Source: Halopseudomonas salegens
Lineage (GTDB): Bacteria; Pseudomonadota; Gammaproteobacteria; Pseudomonadales; Pseudomonadaceae
Direction of reading: 5' to 3'
NCBI RefSeq assembly: GCF_900105655.1
Contig: NZ_LT629787.1
Coordinates: 496,001-560,000 of the forward strand
DNA length: 64,000 nt
The position numbers and the translations under genes are program-made. How positions within the stretch are numbered: position 1 is the stretch's first letter; every line of letters starts with the position of its first letter. The notes beneath the pieces are model-generated. The model saw only the letters and a program-made list of their open reading frames with translations. It searched no databases and was not told the origin of the DNA. Of this stretch, positions 27,753 to 36,047 are shown one piece after another.

Positions 27753-29165
27753 ATGTTCGAAAATCTTACCGATCGCCTGTCACACAGCCTTAGCGGCGTG
27801 ACCGGCCGGGCCAAGCTGACTGAAGACAATATCAGGGATACCCTGCGCGAAGTGCGTATGGCGCTGCTGGAGGCTGATGTTGCCTTGCCGGTGGTCAAGA
27901 CTTTTGTCGATCAGGTTCGTGATCGTGCGGTAGGGCAGGAAGTCTCGCGCAGCCTGTCGCCGGGGCAGGTCTTCGTCAAGATCATCAAGGCCGAGCTGGA
28001 AGCTATCATGGGCGAGGCTGAGGGCCTCAATCTGGCGGTCAAGCCACCGGCCGTCATCCTCATGGCTGGCTTGCAGGGTGCGGGTAAAACCACCAGTGTC
28101 GCCAAACTGGCGAAAACCCTGCGTGAGCGTGAGAAGAAAAAGGTCATGGTGGTCAGTGCCGACGTTTATCGTCCGGCAGCCATCAAGCAGCTGGAAACCC
28201 TGGCAACAGAAGTCGGTGTTACCTTCTTTCCGTCTGACCTGAGCCAGAAGCCGGTCGCCATCGTCGAGGCGGCGCTGGCCGAGGCGCGCAGCCGCTACAT
28301 GGATGTGCTGATTGTCGACACCGCTGGTCGTCTGCATATCGATGCCGACATGATGGGCGAGATCAAACAGGTTCACGCGGCGGTCAATCCGGCGGAAACC
28401 CTGTTTGTGGTCGATGCCATGACGGGTCAGGACGCGGCCAATACCGCGCAGGCGTTCAATGAGGCGTTACCCCTGACCGGGGTAATTCTCACCAAGGTTG
28501 ACGGTGACGCGCGCGGTGGTGCTGCCTTGTCGGTCCGGCAGATTACCGGCAAGCCGATCAAGTTCCTCGGTGTCGGCGAAAAAATCGACGCACTCGAGCC
28601 TTTCCATCCTGACCGTATTGCTTCGCGCATTCTCGGCATGGGTGACGTGCTCAGCCTGATCGAGCAGGCCGAGCAAAAGCTGGACAAGGACAAAGCCGAA
28701 AAACTGGCCAAGAAGCTGAAGAAAGGCAAGGGCTTTGATCTGGAAGATTTTCGCGACCAGTTGCAACAGATGCGCGGCATGGGCGGTCTTGGTTCGATGA
28801 TGGACAAGCTGCCGATGATGGGCAAGATGAACCCGGGGCAGATGGAAACGGCCCAAAGTGCCGCGGAGCAGCAGTTCACGCGGATGGAAGCGATCATCAA
28901 CTCGATGACCCCGGCCGAGCGACGCAATCCGGATATTATCAGTGGTTCGCGCAAGCGCCGGATTGCGGCTGGCTCGGGTACCCAGATCCAGGATATTGGC
29001 CGCGTCATCAAGCAGCACAAGCAGATGCAGAAAATGATGAAGAAGGTCAGCGGCAAGGGCGGTATGGCCAAGCTGATGCGCGGTATGGGTGGCTCCGGCG
29101 GGCCTGGTGGTATGGGTGGCCCGGGTGGTATGTTGCCGCCGGGCGGCGGTATGCCCAGGTTCTGA
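27753..29165 (+). CDS. ffh: Signal recognition particle protein Ffh
   Basis: Ffh binds 4.5S RNA and N-terminal signal or membrane segments of nascent chains and delivers them to FtsY. The 470-residue product has the N domain (1-90), the G domain with the P-loop LQGAGKTTSVAKLA, DVYRPAAIKQL, DTAGRLHID and TKVDGDARGG, and a Met-rich M domain (from about 300) with GSRKRRIAAGSG for RNA binding. The tail is longer and Gly/Met/Pro-rich, a common variation. AAGGAG lies before ATG 27753. Confidence 0.97.
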   Translation: MFENLTDRLSHSLSGVTGRAKLTEDNIRDTLREVRMALLEADVALPVVKTFVDQVRDRAVGQEVSRSLSPGQVFVKIIKAELEAIMGEAEGLNLAVKPPAVILMAGLQGAGKTTSVAKLAKTLREREKKKVMVVSADVYRPAAIKQLETLATEVGVTFFPSDLSQKPVAIVEAALAEARSRYMDVLIVDTAGRLHIDADMMGEIKQVHAAVNPAETLFVVDAMTGQDAANTAQAFNEALPLTGVILTKVDGDARGGAALSVRQITGKPIKFLGVGEKIDALEPFHPDRIASRILGMGDVLSLIEQAEQKLDKDKAEKLAKKLKKGKGFDLEDFRDQLQQMRGMGGLGSMMDKLPMMGKMNPGQMETAQSAAEQQFTRMEAIINSMTPAERRNPDIISGSRKRRIAAGSGTQIQDIGRVIKQHKQMQKMMKKVSGKGGMAKLMRGMGGSGGPGGMGGPGGMLPPGGGMPRF

Positions 29166-29197
29166 CGGTATCCCGTACGGTGCACGGGAAAAAAGAG

Positions 29198-29226
29198 TTT
29201 TCAATGGCCGCAATATTCCGTAGAAT
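29198..29226 (+). promoter_or_regulatory. Sigma70 promoter of the rpsP-rimM-trmD-rplS operon
   Basis: TTTTCA (29198-29203) and TAGAAT (29221-29226) have a 17-base spacer. It lies about 95 bp before the rpsP start and is the only good promoter seen in the gap after ffh. Confidence 0.55.
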
Positions 29227-29319
29227 ACGCGACCTTTCGGGTACGAGGCCTGCTGCGTTGTAGCGCCCGGCCTGTATTGAACATTTGAGCGTTATACAAA
29301 CACAGGAAACGATGTCCAC

Positions 29320-29568
29320 ATGGTAACCATTCGTCTTGCTCGTGGTGGCTCCAAGAAGCGCCCCTTTTATCACCTGACAGTCGCCAACAGCCGCAATGCC
29401 CGTGATGGCCGCTTTGTTGAGCGCGTAGGCTTTTTCAACCCGATCGCCAACGGTGGTGAAATCCGCCTGTCAGTGAATCAGGAGCGGGTTGATTACTGGC
29501 TGAGCCAGGGCGCCCAACCGTCTGAGCGTGTTGCAGCCTTGCTGAAGGACAACCAGGCTTCTGCCTGA
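29320..29568 (+). CDS. rpsP: 30S ribosomal protein S16
   Basis: An 82-residue small-subunit protein starting [19 protein letters not shown], the diagnostic S16 N-terminus, with the family [19 protein letters not shown] motif. It is the first gene of rpsP-rimM-trmD-rplS; its stop is one base before the rimM ATG, so the two are probably translated in tandem. Confidence 0.98.
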   Translation: MVTIRLARGGSKKRPFYHLTVANSRNARDGRFVERVGFFNPIANGGEIRLSVNQERVDYWLSQGAQPSERVAALLKDNQASA

Positions 29569-29569
29569 G

Positions 29570-30112
29570 ATGGCCGTTGATCCGGTAGCGGAGTCGCAAC
29601 CGCTGACAGTGATGGGCGAGATAGTTGCGGTGCACGGTATTCGTGGCGCCGTCAAGATCTACTCACACACTGATCCGCTCGACAGTCTGCTGGATTACAC
29701 CGGTTGGGTGCTGCGCCAGGGCGCGCACCAACATGCAGTAAAAGTGGTCAGTGGTCGCTTGCAAGGACGTGTTCTCATCGTCCAGCTCAAAGGCATCAGT
29801 GATCGCAACCAGGCGCTGGAACTGGTCGGCCATGAGGTCTGTGTGCCATCGACCAGTCTGCCTGACCTGGAGCCAGGTGAGTACTACTGGCATCAGTTGC
29901 AGGGTTTGCAGGTGTTCACCCTGGCCGGGGAGTTGCTCGGTGTGGTGGATCACTTGCTGGAAACCGGCGCCAATGACGTGCTGGTGGTCAAGCCTTGCGC
30001 GGGTAGTCTCGATCAACGTGAGCGCTTGCTGCCCTATCTTCCGGAAGACTTCATCCGCGAGATTGATCTGGTAGCGGGTCGCATGCAGGTTGACTGGGAT
30101 CCGGAGTTTTAA
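29570..30112 (+). CDS. rimM: 16S rRNA processing protein RimM
   Basis: RimM assists maturation of the 30S head and binds S19. The 180-residue product shows an N-terminal VMGEIVAVHGIRGAVKIYSHTD domain and a C-terminal PRC-barrel with EYYWHQLQGLQVF, GANDVLVV and LLPYLPEDFIREIDL. Length matches E. coli RimM (182). It starts one base after the rpsP stop. Confidence 0.96.
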   Translation: MAVDPVAESQPLTVMGEIVAVHGIRGAVKIYSHTDPLDSLLDYTGWVLRQGAHQHAVKVVSGRLQGRVLIVQLKGISDRNQALELVGHEVCVPSTSLPDLEPGEYYWHQLQGLQVFTLAGELLGVVDHLLETGANDVLVVKPCAGSLDQRERLLPYLPEDFIREIDLVAGRMQVDWDPEF

Positions 30113-30115
30113 CAG

Positions 30116-30865
30116 GTGTGGGCCGGCATTGTCAGCCTGTTTCCGGAGATGTTTTCGGCTCTGACCGAGCATGGTGTAACCGGACGGGCAGTCCGTCGCG
30201 GACAGTTGCAGGTAAGCTTCGGCAACCCGCGTGACTTTACCCATGACAAGCATCGCACGGTGGATGACCGACCCTTTGGTGGTGGTCCCGGCATGCTGAT
30301 GAAGGTCGAGCCTCTGCAGCAGGCATTAAGTGCCATGCAGGAGCAGGCACCAGCCGGCACCCGGGTGATTTACCTGTCACCCCAGGGCCAGCCGCTGACT
30401 CAGGCCAAGGCGCAGTCATTGGCCGGGTTGCCGGGTATGATCCTGCTCTGCGGACGTTATGAAGGGATTGATGAACGGATCATCGAAACCTGTGTTGATG
30501 AAGAGATTTCCATCGGTGATTACGTATTGTCCGGTGGCGAGTTGGGTGCCATGGTCCTGCTGGACACGGTTACCCGGCTGATTCCCGGGGTACTGGGGCA
30601 TGCTGCATCGGCTGAAGAGGATTCCTTTTCAGAGGGGTTGCTGGATTGCCCGCATTACACTCGGCCTGAAGAGTTTGCCGAGCAGCGCGTTCCGGAGGTG
30701 CTGCTCAGTGGTAATCATGAACGTATCCGGCGCTGGCGTCTCAAGCAGTCACTGGGCAGAACCTGGCAACGCCGGCCAGAGTTGCTCGACCGACTGAATC
30801 TGAGCGAAGAACAGCAACAGCTGTTGGCGGAATTTATCCGCGAGCAGGAAACCGATAACCATTGA
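30116..30865 (+). CDS. trmD: tRNA (guanine-37-N1)-methyltransferase
   Basis: TrmD makes m1G37 next to the anticodon of tRNAs with G36, preventing +1 frameshifting. The 249-residue product has the SPOUT knot motifs [14 protein letters not shown] and [15 protein letters not shown] and the start [13 protein letters not shown]. Translation begins at GTG 30116, three bases after the rimM stop; no ATG upstream would fit. Confidence 0.97.
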   Translation: MWAGIVSLFPEMFSALTEHGVTGRAVRRGQLQVSFGNPRDFTHDKHRTVDDRPFGGGPGMLMKVEPLQQALSAMQEQAPAGTRVIYLSPQGQPLTQAKAQSLAGLPGMILLCGRYEGIDERIIETCVDEEISIGDYVLSGGELGAMVLLDTVTRLIPGVLGHAASAEEDSFSEGLLDCPHYTRPEEFAEQRVPEVLLSGNHERIRRWRLKQSLGRTWQRRPELLDRLNLSEEQQQLLAEFIREQETDNH

Positions 30866-30897
30866 AGCAAGTCCGGCGGCTTGTGCAGGAGTGTGTA

Positions 30898-31245
30898 ATG
30901 TCCAATATTATTGCCCAGATCGAAGCTGAACAGATGAGCAAGGAAATCCCGGCTTTTTCCCCGGGTGACACCATCGTCATTCAGGTAAAAGTAAAGGAAG
31001 GTGATCGTCAGCGCCTGCAGGCCTTTGAAGGCGTGGTTATCGGTAAGCGTAACCGTGGTCTGAACTCGGCTTTCACTGTGCGCAAGATCTCCAGCGGTGT
31101 TGGCGTTGAGCGTACTTTCCAGACCTACTCGCCGCTGATTGACAGCATCAGCGTCAAGCGTCGTGGTGATGTACGCAAAGCCAAGCTGTACTATCTGCGT
31201 GCCCTGTCCGGCAAGGCAGCCCGCATCAAGGAAAAACTCAACTGA
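30898..31245 (+). CDS. rplS: 50S ribosomal protein L19
   Basis: A 115-residue large-subunit protein at the 30S-50S interface. [12 protein letters not shown] near the start, [20 protein letters not shown] and [15 protein letters not shown] are diagnostic. GCAGGAG lies before ATG 30898; the longer frame to 30862 is not conserved. It ends the operon and is followed by a strong terminator. Confidence 0.98.
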   Translation: MSNIIAQIEAEQMSKEIPAFSPGDTIVIQVKVKEGDRQRLQAFEGVVIGKRNRGLNSAFTVRKISSGVGVERTFQTYSPLIDSISVKRRGDVRKAKLYYLRALSGKAARIKEKLN

Positions 31246-31262
31246 GTTTATCCCGGTGTTAC

Positions 31263-31290
31263 AAAAAAGCAGCCTGCGGGCTGCTTTTTT
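31263..31290 (+). terminator. Rho-independent terminator after rplS
   Basis: AAAAAAGCAGCC (31263-31274) pairs perfectly with GGCTGCTTTTTT (31279-31290) over a four-base loop, 17 bases after the rplS stop. The stem ends in six T. Confidence 0.92.
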
Positions 31291-31291
31291 G

Positions 31292-31319
31292 TTGGCTGCA
31301 GCAGTTAAACATGGATAAT
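31292..31319 (+). promoter_or_regulatory. Probable sigma70 promoter of ispH
   Basis: TTGGCT (31292-31297) and GATAAT (31314-31319) are separated by 16 bases, directly after the rplS terminator and 38 bp before the ispH ATG. Confidence 0.5.
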
Positions 31320-31357
31320 ACCCGAGTAATTCACTCCGTTTTGAGCCGAGGCTGAGC

Positions 31358-32314
31358 ATGCAGATCAAACTGGCCAATCCCCGTGGTTTCTGTGCCGGGG
31401 TTGATCGCGCTATCGAGATCGTCAACCGGGCGCTGGACGTGTTCGGTCCGCCCATCTATGTGCGCCACGAAGTGGTACACAACAAGTTCGTGGTTGAGGA
31501 TCTGCGTAGCCGGGGGGCAATCTTTGTCGAGGAAATCGATCAGGTGCCGGATGACGTTATCGTGATCTTCAGCGCACACGGGGTCTCCCAGGCAGTACGC
31601 CAGCAGGCGGCTGATCGCGGACTCAAGGTGTTCGATGCTACCTGTCCGCTGGTGACCAAGGTGCATATGGAAGTGGCGCGATACAGTCGCGATGGCCGCG
31701 AATGTATTCTTATCGGCCATGCCGGACACCCGGAAGTGGAAGGCACCATGGGCCAGTATGATGCCAGCAATGGCGGGGCCATTTACCTGGTTGAAGATGA
31801 AGCCGATGTGGCCAGCTTGCAGGTGCGGCATCCCGAGCGACTGGCCTTCGTGACCCAGACTACCTTGTCCATGGACGATACCGCACGGGTCATTGATGCC
31901 CTGCGGGCACGTTTTCCGTCAATCAATGGGCCGCGCAAGGATGATATCTGCTATGCCACGCAGAATCGTCAGGATGCGGTCAAGCAATTGGCCGCTGACT
32001 GTGATCTGGTGTTGGTGGTCGGTAGCCCGAACAGTTCCAATTCCAACCGTCTGCGCGAGCTGTCCGAGCGTATGGATACACCGGCTTACCTGATTGATGG
32101 CGCCGGTGAGATCCAGCGTGACTGGTTGCAGGGCGTGAACACTATCGGCGTCACCGCCGGTGCTTCGGCGCCGGATGTGCTGGTGCGCGAGGTGATCCAG
32201 CATTTGCACAGCTGGGGAGCGAGCGGTGCGGAAGAGCTGGCTGGGCAGGAAGAGAATATCGTTTTCAGTATGCCCAAGGAATTGAGGTTGGTGGATGCGA
32301 GTGAGGTTCATTAA
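31358..32314 (+). CDS. ispH: 4-hydroxy-3-methylbut-2-enyl diphosphate reductase
   Basis: IspH (LytB) makes the final step of the MEP pathway, giving isopentenyl and dimethylallyl diphosphates from HMBPP with a [4Fe-4S] cluster. The 318-residue product starts [20 protein letters not shown] (C12), and has [11 protein letters not shown] and [11 protein letters not shown], the three conserved cluster cysteines. GTSPNS-type residues ([13 protein letters not shown]) are also seen. It supplies the precursor for the prenyl chains built by IspB. Confidence 0.96.
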   Translation: MQIKLANPRGFCAGVDRAIEIVNRALDVFGPPIYVRHEVVHNKFVVEDLRSRGAIFVEEIDQVPDDVIVIFSAHGVSQAVRQQAADRGLKVFDATCPLVTKVHMEVARYSRDGRECILIGHAGHPEVEGTMGQYDASNGGAIYLVEDEADVASLQVRHPERLAFVTQTTLSMDDTARVIDALRARFPSINGPRKDDICYATQNRQDAVKQLAADCDLVLVVGSPNSSNSNRLRELSERMDTPAYLIDGAGEIQRDWLQGVNTIGVTAGASAPDVLVREVIQHLHSWGASGAEELAGQEENIVFSMPKELRLVDASEVH

Positions 32315-32361
32315 ATTATTGGCTTTGTGTGAATGTGTCAGCCATTAATGCAGCGTGTTTG

Positions 32362-32537
32362 GGGAAGCACTGATTAAGTCGGCTCCGTGTTTCAGCCCGG
32401 TTGTCGCTGACCGGTTCTGGACACGCCGTAAACCCTTCCCTGGGGGCTCGTAGATGCCATCCCTGGCATCTAACGATCCAGAACCGGTCAGCGACAACCA
32501 GGCTGCCAAAGATGTGTGCTGTTAATCAGTGCTTCCC
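32362..32537. mobile_element. 176-bp MITE-like palindromic element
   Basis: A nested inverted repeat without an open reading frame fills most of the ispH-umuC gap. Outer arms: GGGAAGCACTGATTAA (32362-32377) and its exact complement at 32522-32537. Middle arms: 23 identical bases at 32399-32421 and inverted at 32477-32499. Inner hairpin: TAGATGCCA (32451-32459) with TGGCATCTA (32464-32472). This nested, TIR-bounded design fits a non-autonomous miniature element. No target-site duplication is evident and no transposase is present. The parent transposon is not identified. Confidence 0.75.
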
Positions 32538-32573
32538 ACCCGGCTCCAGCGCATTAGCTTTTGGGATCTTCTT

Positions 32574-33845
32574 CTACCGCGCTCGCGGCAAATCCTTCCA
32601 CTGCGTGGTATACGCAGGGCTTTTGAAGGCCTGTCGCATGCGCCAGGCCGGATTGGCGGGTAGTCGGCCGATGCGGATGCTGCCGCGACCCTGGTAGTGG
32701 TTGATCCTGTCCATCACCGCCATCAACTCGTCGCTGCCGCGTCTTGGCTGTGGCTTGAACAGGTCCGGAGTGTATTGGCCCGGTTCGATCAGTTCCATCA
32801 GTATCACCCCCGCTTTGGCGTAACCGGTACCCGGGCGGTAGATCTGCCTGAGTCCGTGCAGCGCCTGTTGCACCAGGTCACGGGTGTCGGCGGTGGGGTA
32901 GGGCAGCTCCAGGGTGATCTGCTGGCGCTGGGCCTGGGCGCCGTCGTAAGCACCGGTGCGGATAAACAGGTGCAGTACCTGACACAGGCTCTGTTGTGCG
33001 CGAAGTTTCTCTGCTGCGCGCGAGGTGTAGAGGGTAATAGCCTCGGCCAGACCGGCCTGTTGGTATACCCGACTGGAAAAGGAGCGGGTACTGGCGATCA
33101 TTTTCTTTCGTTCAGGACCATCTTCCAGGGGAAAGCAGGCTTCACCGGCCAGTTCCCGGGCGGTGCGTTGCAGTACACTGTTGAAGCTGCGCTTGAGCAG
33201 GCGCTGATCATGGCTGGCCAGGTCACCGGCCTGTTCGATGCCGAGCAAGCGCAGGCGTTGGGATAATCGCCGGCCGACTCCCCAGACCTGTTCCACCGGC
33301 GCCAGTGCGAGTAGCTTGCGCTGGCGTATCGGGTCGCGCAAGTCGACTACGCCACCGGTTTGCGGCCAACGTTTGCTGGCCCAGTTGGCCAGTTTGGCCA
33401 GTGTCTTGCTCGGCGCCAGGCCGATACTGACCGGGATGCCGGTATGTTGCAGCACCTGCGCCTTGAGTTCGACAGCCCAGTGTTGCAGGTCATGTTCCTC
33501 GCCCAAACCGCTGATATCGAGAAAGCTTTCATCGATCGAGTAGCGCTCAATCGCTGGCACCGTCGCAGCCAGGGTATTCATCACGCGGTCCGACAGGTCG
33601 GCATAGAGGGCATAGTTGGAACTGAAGACTTCAATGCCGTGGCTGCGGATGGCGTCCTGAACCTGGAATAGCGGCACGCCCATGGCGATGCCCAGGGCCT
33701 TGGCTTCGTCGCTGCGACTGACCACGCAGCCATCATTGTTGCTCAACACCACAATCGGGCGCTGGCGCAGGTCGGGACGAAACAGGCGCTCGCAACTGAC
33801 ATAGAAGTTGTTGCAGTCCACCAGGGCGTACAGCGGTTTACCCAT
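32574..33845 (-). CDS. umuC: DNA polymerase V catalytic subunit
   Basis: UmuC is the Y-family polymerase of the SOS response. The 423-residue product has the active-site pair in YSIDESFLDISGL and the opening motif LVDCNNFYVSCERLFRPD. Thumb/finger and little-finger regions follow in order, and the C-terminal region is intact. Its ATG is six bases after the umuD stop, so the two are co-transcribed and controlled by the LexA box upstream of umuD. Confidence 0.94.
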   Translation of the reverse strand: MGKPLYALVDCNNFYVSCERLFRPDLRQRPIVVLSNNDGCVVSRSDEAKALGIAMGVPLFQVQDAIRSHGIEVFSSNYALYADLSDRVMNTLAATVPAIERYSIDESFLDISGLGEEHDLQHWAVELKAQVLQHTGIPVSIGLAPSKTLAKLANWASKRWPQTGGVVDLRDPIRQRKLLALAPVEQVWGVGRRLSQRLRLLGIEQAGDLASHDQRLLKRSFNSVLQRTARELAGEACFPLEDGPERKKMIASTRSFSSRVYQQAGLAEAITLYTSRAAEKLRAQQSLCQVLHLFIRTGAYDGAQAQRQQITLELPYPTADTRDLVQQALHGLRQIYRPGTGYAKAGVILMELIEPGQYTPDLFKPQPRRGSDELMAVMDRINHYQGRGSIRIGRLPANPAWRMRQAFKSPAYTTQWKDLPRAR

Positions 33846-33851
33846 GGCGAC

Positions 33852-34283
33852 TCAACGGAAGCGGTGCTTGTGCAGGCTGTGGGTGACCACGCCCCAGACT
33901 TCCAGCGCGCCGGCTTGCTGCAGGCGCAGTGGCGGGAAGCGTGGATTGGCTGGCATCAGTACCGGCAGGCCAGCCTCATAGGTCAGTGTCTTGACGGTGA
34001 ATTCGTTATCTATGCAAGCAATGATGACATCACCGGGCAAGGCACGCACGGCCCGGTCTACCACCAGAATATCGCCATCGTAGATGCCGGTGCCCTGCAT
34101 GCTGTCGCCCTGGGCGCGGAGCAAAAAGGTATGTGCGGCCTGGGCATTGACCAGTTGGTCGAGTGACAGCGCGGCGTCGCGGTGGTCATCCGCCGGGCTG
34201 GGAAAGCCGGCAGCTACCCCGTGCGAAAACAGGGGCAGGCGCAGTCGGCTGGCGGGGGTGGGGCCAAGCAGGGTGGCAGACAT
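33852..34283 (-). CDS. umuD: UmuD protease-like SOS protein
   Basis: UmuD is cleaved during SOS to UmuD', which activates UmuC. The 143-residue product has the self-cleavage site as A25-G26 in HGVAAGFPSP, nucleophile S61 in QGDSMQ and general-base K98 in VKTL, the LexA-type Ser/Lys dyad. Length matches E. coli UmuD (139). A LexA box lies just before its start at 34283. Confidence 0.94.
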   Translation of the reverse strand: MSATLLGPTPASRLRLPLFSHGVAAGFPSPADDHRDAALSLDQLVNAQAAHTFLLRAQGDSMQGTGIYDGDILVVDRAVRALPGDVIIACIDNEFTVKTLTYEAGLPVLMPANPRFPPLRLQQAGALEVWGVVTHSLHKHRFR

Positions 34284-34298
34284 GACGAACCTATCCGT

Positions 34299-34318
34299 TA
34301 CTGTTTAAATATACAGTA
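34299..34318. promoter_or_regulatory. LexA (SOS) box upstream of umuDC
   Basis: TACTGTTTAAATATACAGTA has the CTGT-N8-ACAG core of the gammaproteobacterial LexA operator and is near-palindromic throughout. It begins 16 bases from the umuD start, where it would block transcription until LexA is cleaved. Confidence 0.88.
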
Positions 34319-34352
34319 AAGATAAGTCGTCATTGCCTGCGGGTCAAGTTGC

Positions 34353-35213
34353 TTATGCGGGTTTGCTGCGCCGTTGGCCGAGTTTTTCACCCATGCTGAC
34401 GCCGCTGCCGGCCACCAGATGACTGGCCCAGTCGACCTGCTGCGGGCCGAACAGCACGATGGCGGTGGAACCGAGTTTGAAGCGGCCCATTTCAGCGCCG
34501 TGGCCGAGCTGTGGCGCGGTCTGGCCATAGTGCTGGGCCTGCAGTCGCCTGCGTGGCGGCGCGACCAGTCCGGCCCAGACGGTTTCCACTGAGGCAACGA
34601 TCATGGCACCGACCAGCACCACGGCCATGGGGCCGGCTTCGGTGTCGAACAGGCAGACTACGCGCTCGTTGCGGGCAAACAGCTCGGGAACATTTTCTGC
34701 GGTGGTCTGGTTGACTGAAAACAGCTTGCCCGGCACGTAGATCATATCCGTCAGGGTGCCGGCCAGCGGCATGTGTACACGGTGGTAGTCCTTGGGTGAC
34801 AGGTAAACGGTGGCAAACTGGCCACCCTGGAAGGGCGCGGCATGTTCGGGGTTGCCGCCCAGCAGTTCGAGCAGGCTGAAGCTTTGCCCCTTGGCCTGGA
34901 AAATTCGTCCGTGTTCGATGGTGCCCAGTTGGCTGATGCTGCCATCAGCCGGGCAAAGTACGCTGTCGGCCCCGCTGTCCAGGGGGCGGGCGTCATCTTT
35001 CAAGGCGCGGGTAAAAAAGTCATTGAAGCAGGCGTAGGTGGTCGGGTCGGGTTCGGCTGCTTCGCTCATGTCGACCTGATAACGCTTGATGAACCAGTTG
35101 ATAAAGGGTTGCTTTACCCAGTTCCAGCGGCATTCAGCCAGTGCGCCAGCAGCACGTGACAGTAATTGCTGGGGTAACAGATATTGCAGGATGATGAATA
35201 AACGCTCGCGCAT
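34353..35213 (-). CDS. psd: Phosphatidylserine decarboxylase proenzyme
   Basis: Psd makes phosphatidylethanolamine from phosphatidylserine at the inner membrane. The 286-residue proenzyme carries the LGST self-cleavage motif (RFKLGSTAIVLFGP), whose Ser becomes the pyruvoyl group, plus the family PADGSISQLG and YLSPKDYHRVHMP segments. It lies ten bases after rhdA in the same order as in Pseudomonas. Confidence 0.95.
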   Translation of the reverse strand: MRERLFIILQYLLPQQLLSRAAGALAECRWNWVKQPFINWFIKRYQVDMSEAAEPDPTTYACFNDFFTRALKDDARPLDSGADSVLCPADGSISQLGTIEHGRIFQAKGQSFSLLELLGGNPEHAAPFQGGQFATVYLSPKDYHRVHMPLAGTLTDMIYVPGKLFSVNQTTAENVPELFARNERVVCLFDTEAGPMAVVLVGAMIVASVETVWAGLVAPPRRRLQAQHYGQTAPQLGHGAEMGRFKLGSTAIVLFGPQQVDWASHLVAGSGVSMGEKLGQRRSKPA

Positions 35214-35222
35214 GACGCTTCC

Positions 35223-36032
35223 TTAAACTTCTACTGGGGTGTCAGGGTGGTTGCCCCATTCCGACCAGGAGCCGGCATAGGCCTTGACTCTGGGGTAGCC
35301 GAGCAGGCGGGCTGCCAGATAGGTAAAACCGGAACGGTGGTGGGTCTGGCAATGGGTGACGACTTGCTTGTCCGGGGTGATGCCCTGGGCGGCCAGCCAT
35401 TCGGCCATATCGGTACGCAGACGCAGGCCACGGGCCGGATCCATGCCCTGAGTCCACTCACAGTTGATCGCACCGGGGATATGTCCGCCTTTTTTCGCCA
35501 GCACCTTGTCACCCTGGTATTCGGCGGGGGAACGGGCGTCCCAGATCACCCGGTCCGGGTTGTCCAGATCACTGAGCAGTTCGTCCACGCTGATGGTCGG
35601 GGCCGAGCTGATGATCAGTTCGGGCTGGCTGGCAGGGACATGTTGTACCTGGGTTTCCAGTGCCAGGCCGTCGGTTTGCCAGGCTTTGAGACCACCATTC
35701 AGGTAGCTGTAATGCGCATGGCCGATGCTGTCGAGCAGCCAGATAAAACGACCGGCCCAACCACCCCCTTCATCGTCATAGACCACATAATGCAGTTCCG
35801 GATGATGACCGATGTCGGCGAACAGTGCGGTCAGACTGGCCTTGTCGGGCAAGTGACCGGGTGTGGGCGGCGGTGATTGCAGCCGTTTGGGGCTGATGTG
35901 GACGGCGCCGGGGATATGTCCGGCCAGGTACTGTTCATCACTGCTCAGGTCGAGGATGCGCACCTGCGGTGTGTCAAGACGAGTGACCAGGTACTCGGGT
36001 TCGAGTAGCAATGGCAGTCGTGGTTCAGCCAT
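35223..36032 (-). CDS. rhdA: Rhodanese (thiosulfate sulfurtransferase)
   Basis: A 269-residue two-domain rhodanese. The catalytic loop THCQTHHRSG (C228) is the same CQTHHR loop as in Azotobacter RhdA, pointing to thiosulfate:cyanide transfer rather than mercaptopyruvate use. The inactive N-terminal domain has YLAGHIPGAVHI. GGAG precedes the ATG at 36032. It is between the HDOD gene and psd, as in Pseudomonas, with small gaps suggesting one operon. Confidence 0.9.
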   Translation of the reverse strand: MAEPRLPLLLEPEYLVTRLDTPQVRILDLSSDEQYLAGHIPGAVHISPKRLQSPPPTPGHLPDKASLTALFADIGHHPELHYVVYDDEGGGWAGRFIWLLDSIGHAHYSYLNGGLKAWQTDGLALETQVQHVPASQPELIISSAPTISVDELLSDLDNPDRVIWDARSPAEYQGDKVLAKKGGHIPGAINCEWTQGMDPARGLRLRTDMAEWLAAQGITPDKQVVTHCQTHHRSGFTYLAARLLGYPRVKAYAGSWSEWGNHPDTPVEV

Positions 36033-36047
36033 GAGAATCTCCGGAGT

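Noticed and set aside
29171..29189. CCCGT/ACGGG hairpin between ffh and rpsP as an ffh terminator
   Set aside because: Only five base pairs and followed by A rather than T on the coding strand.
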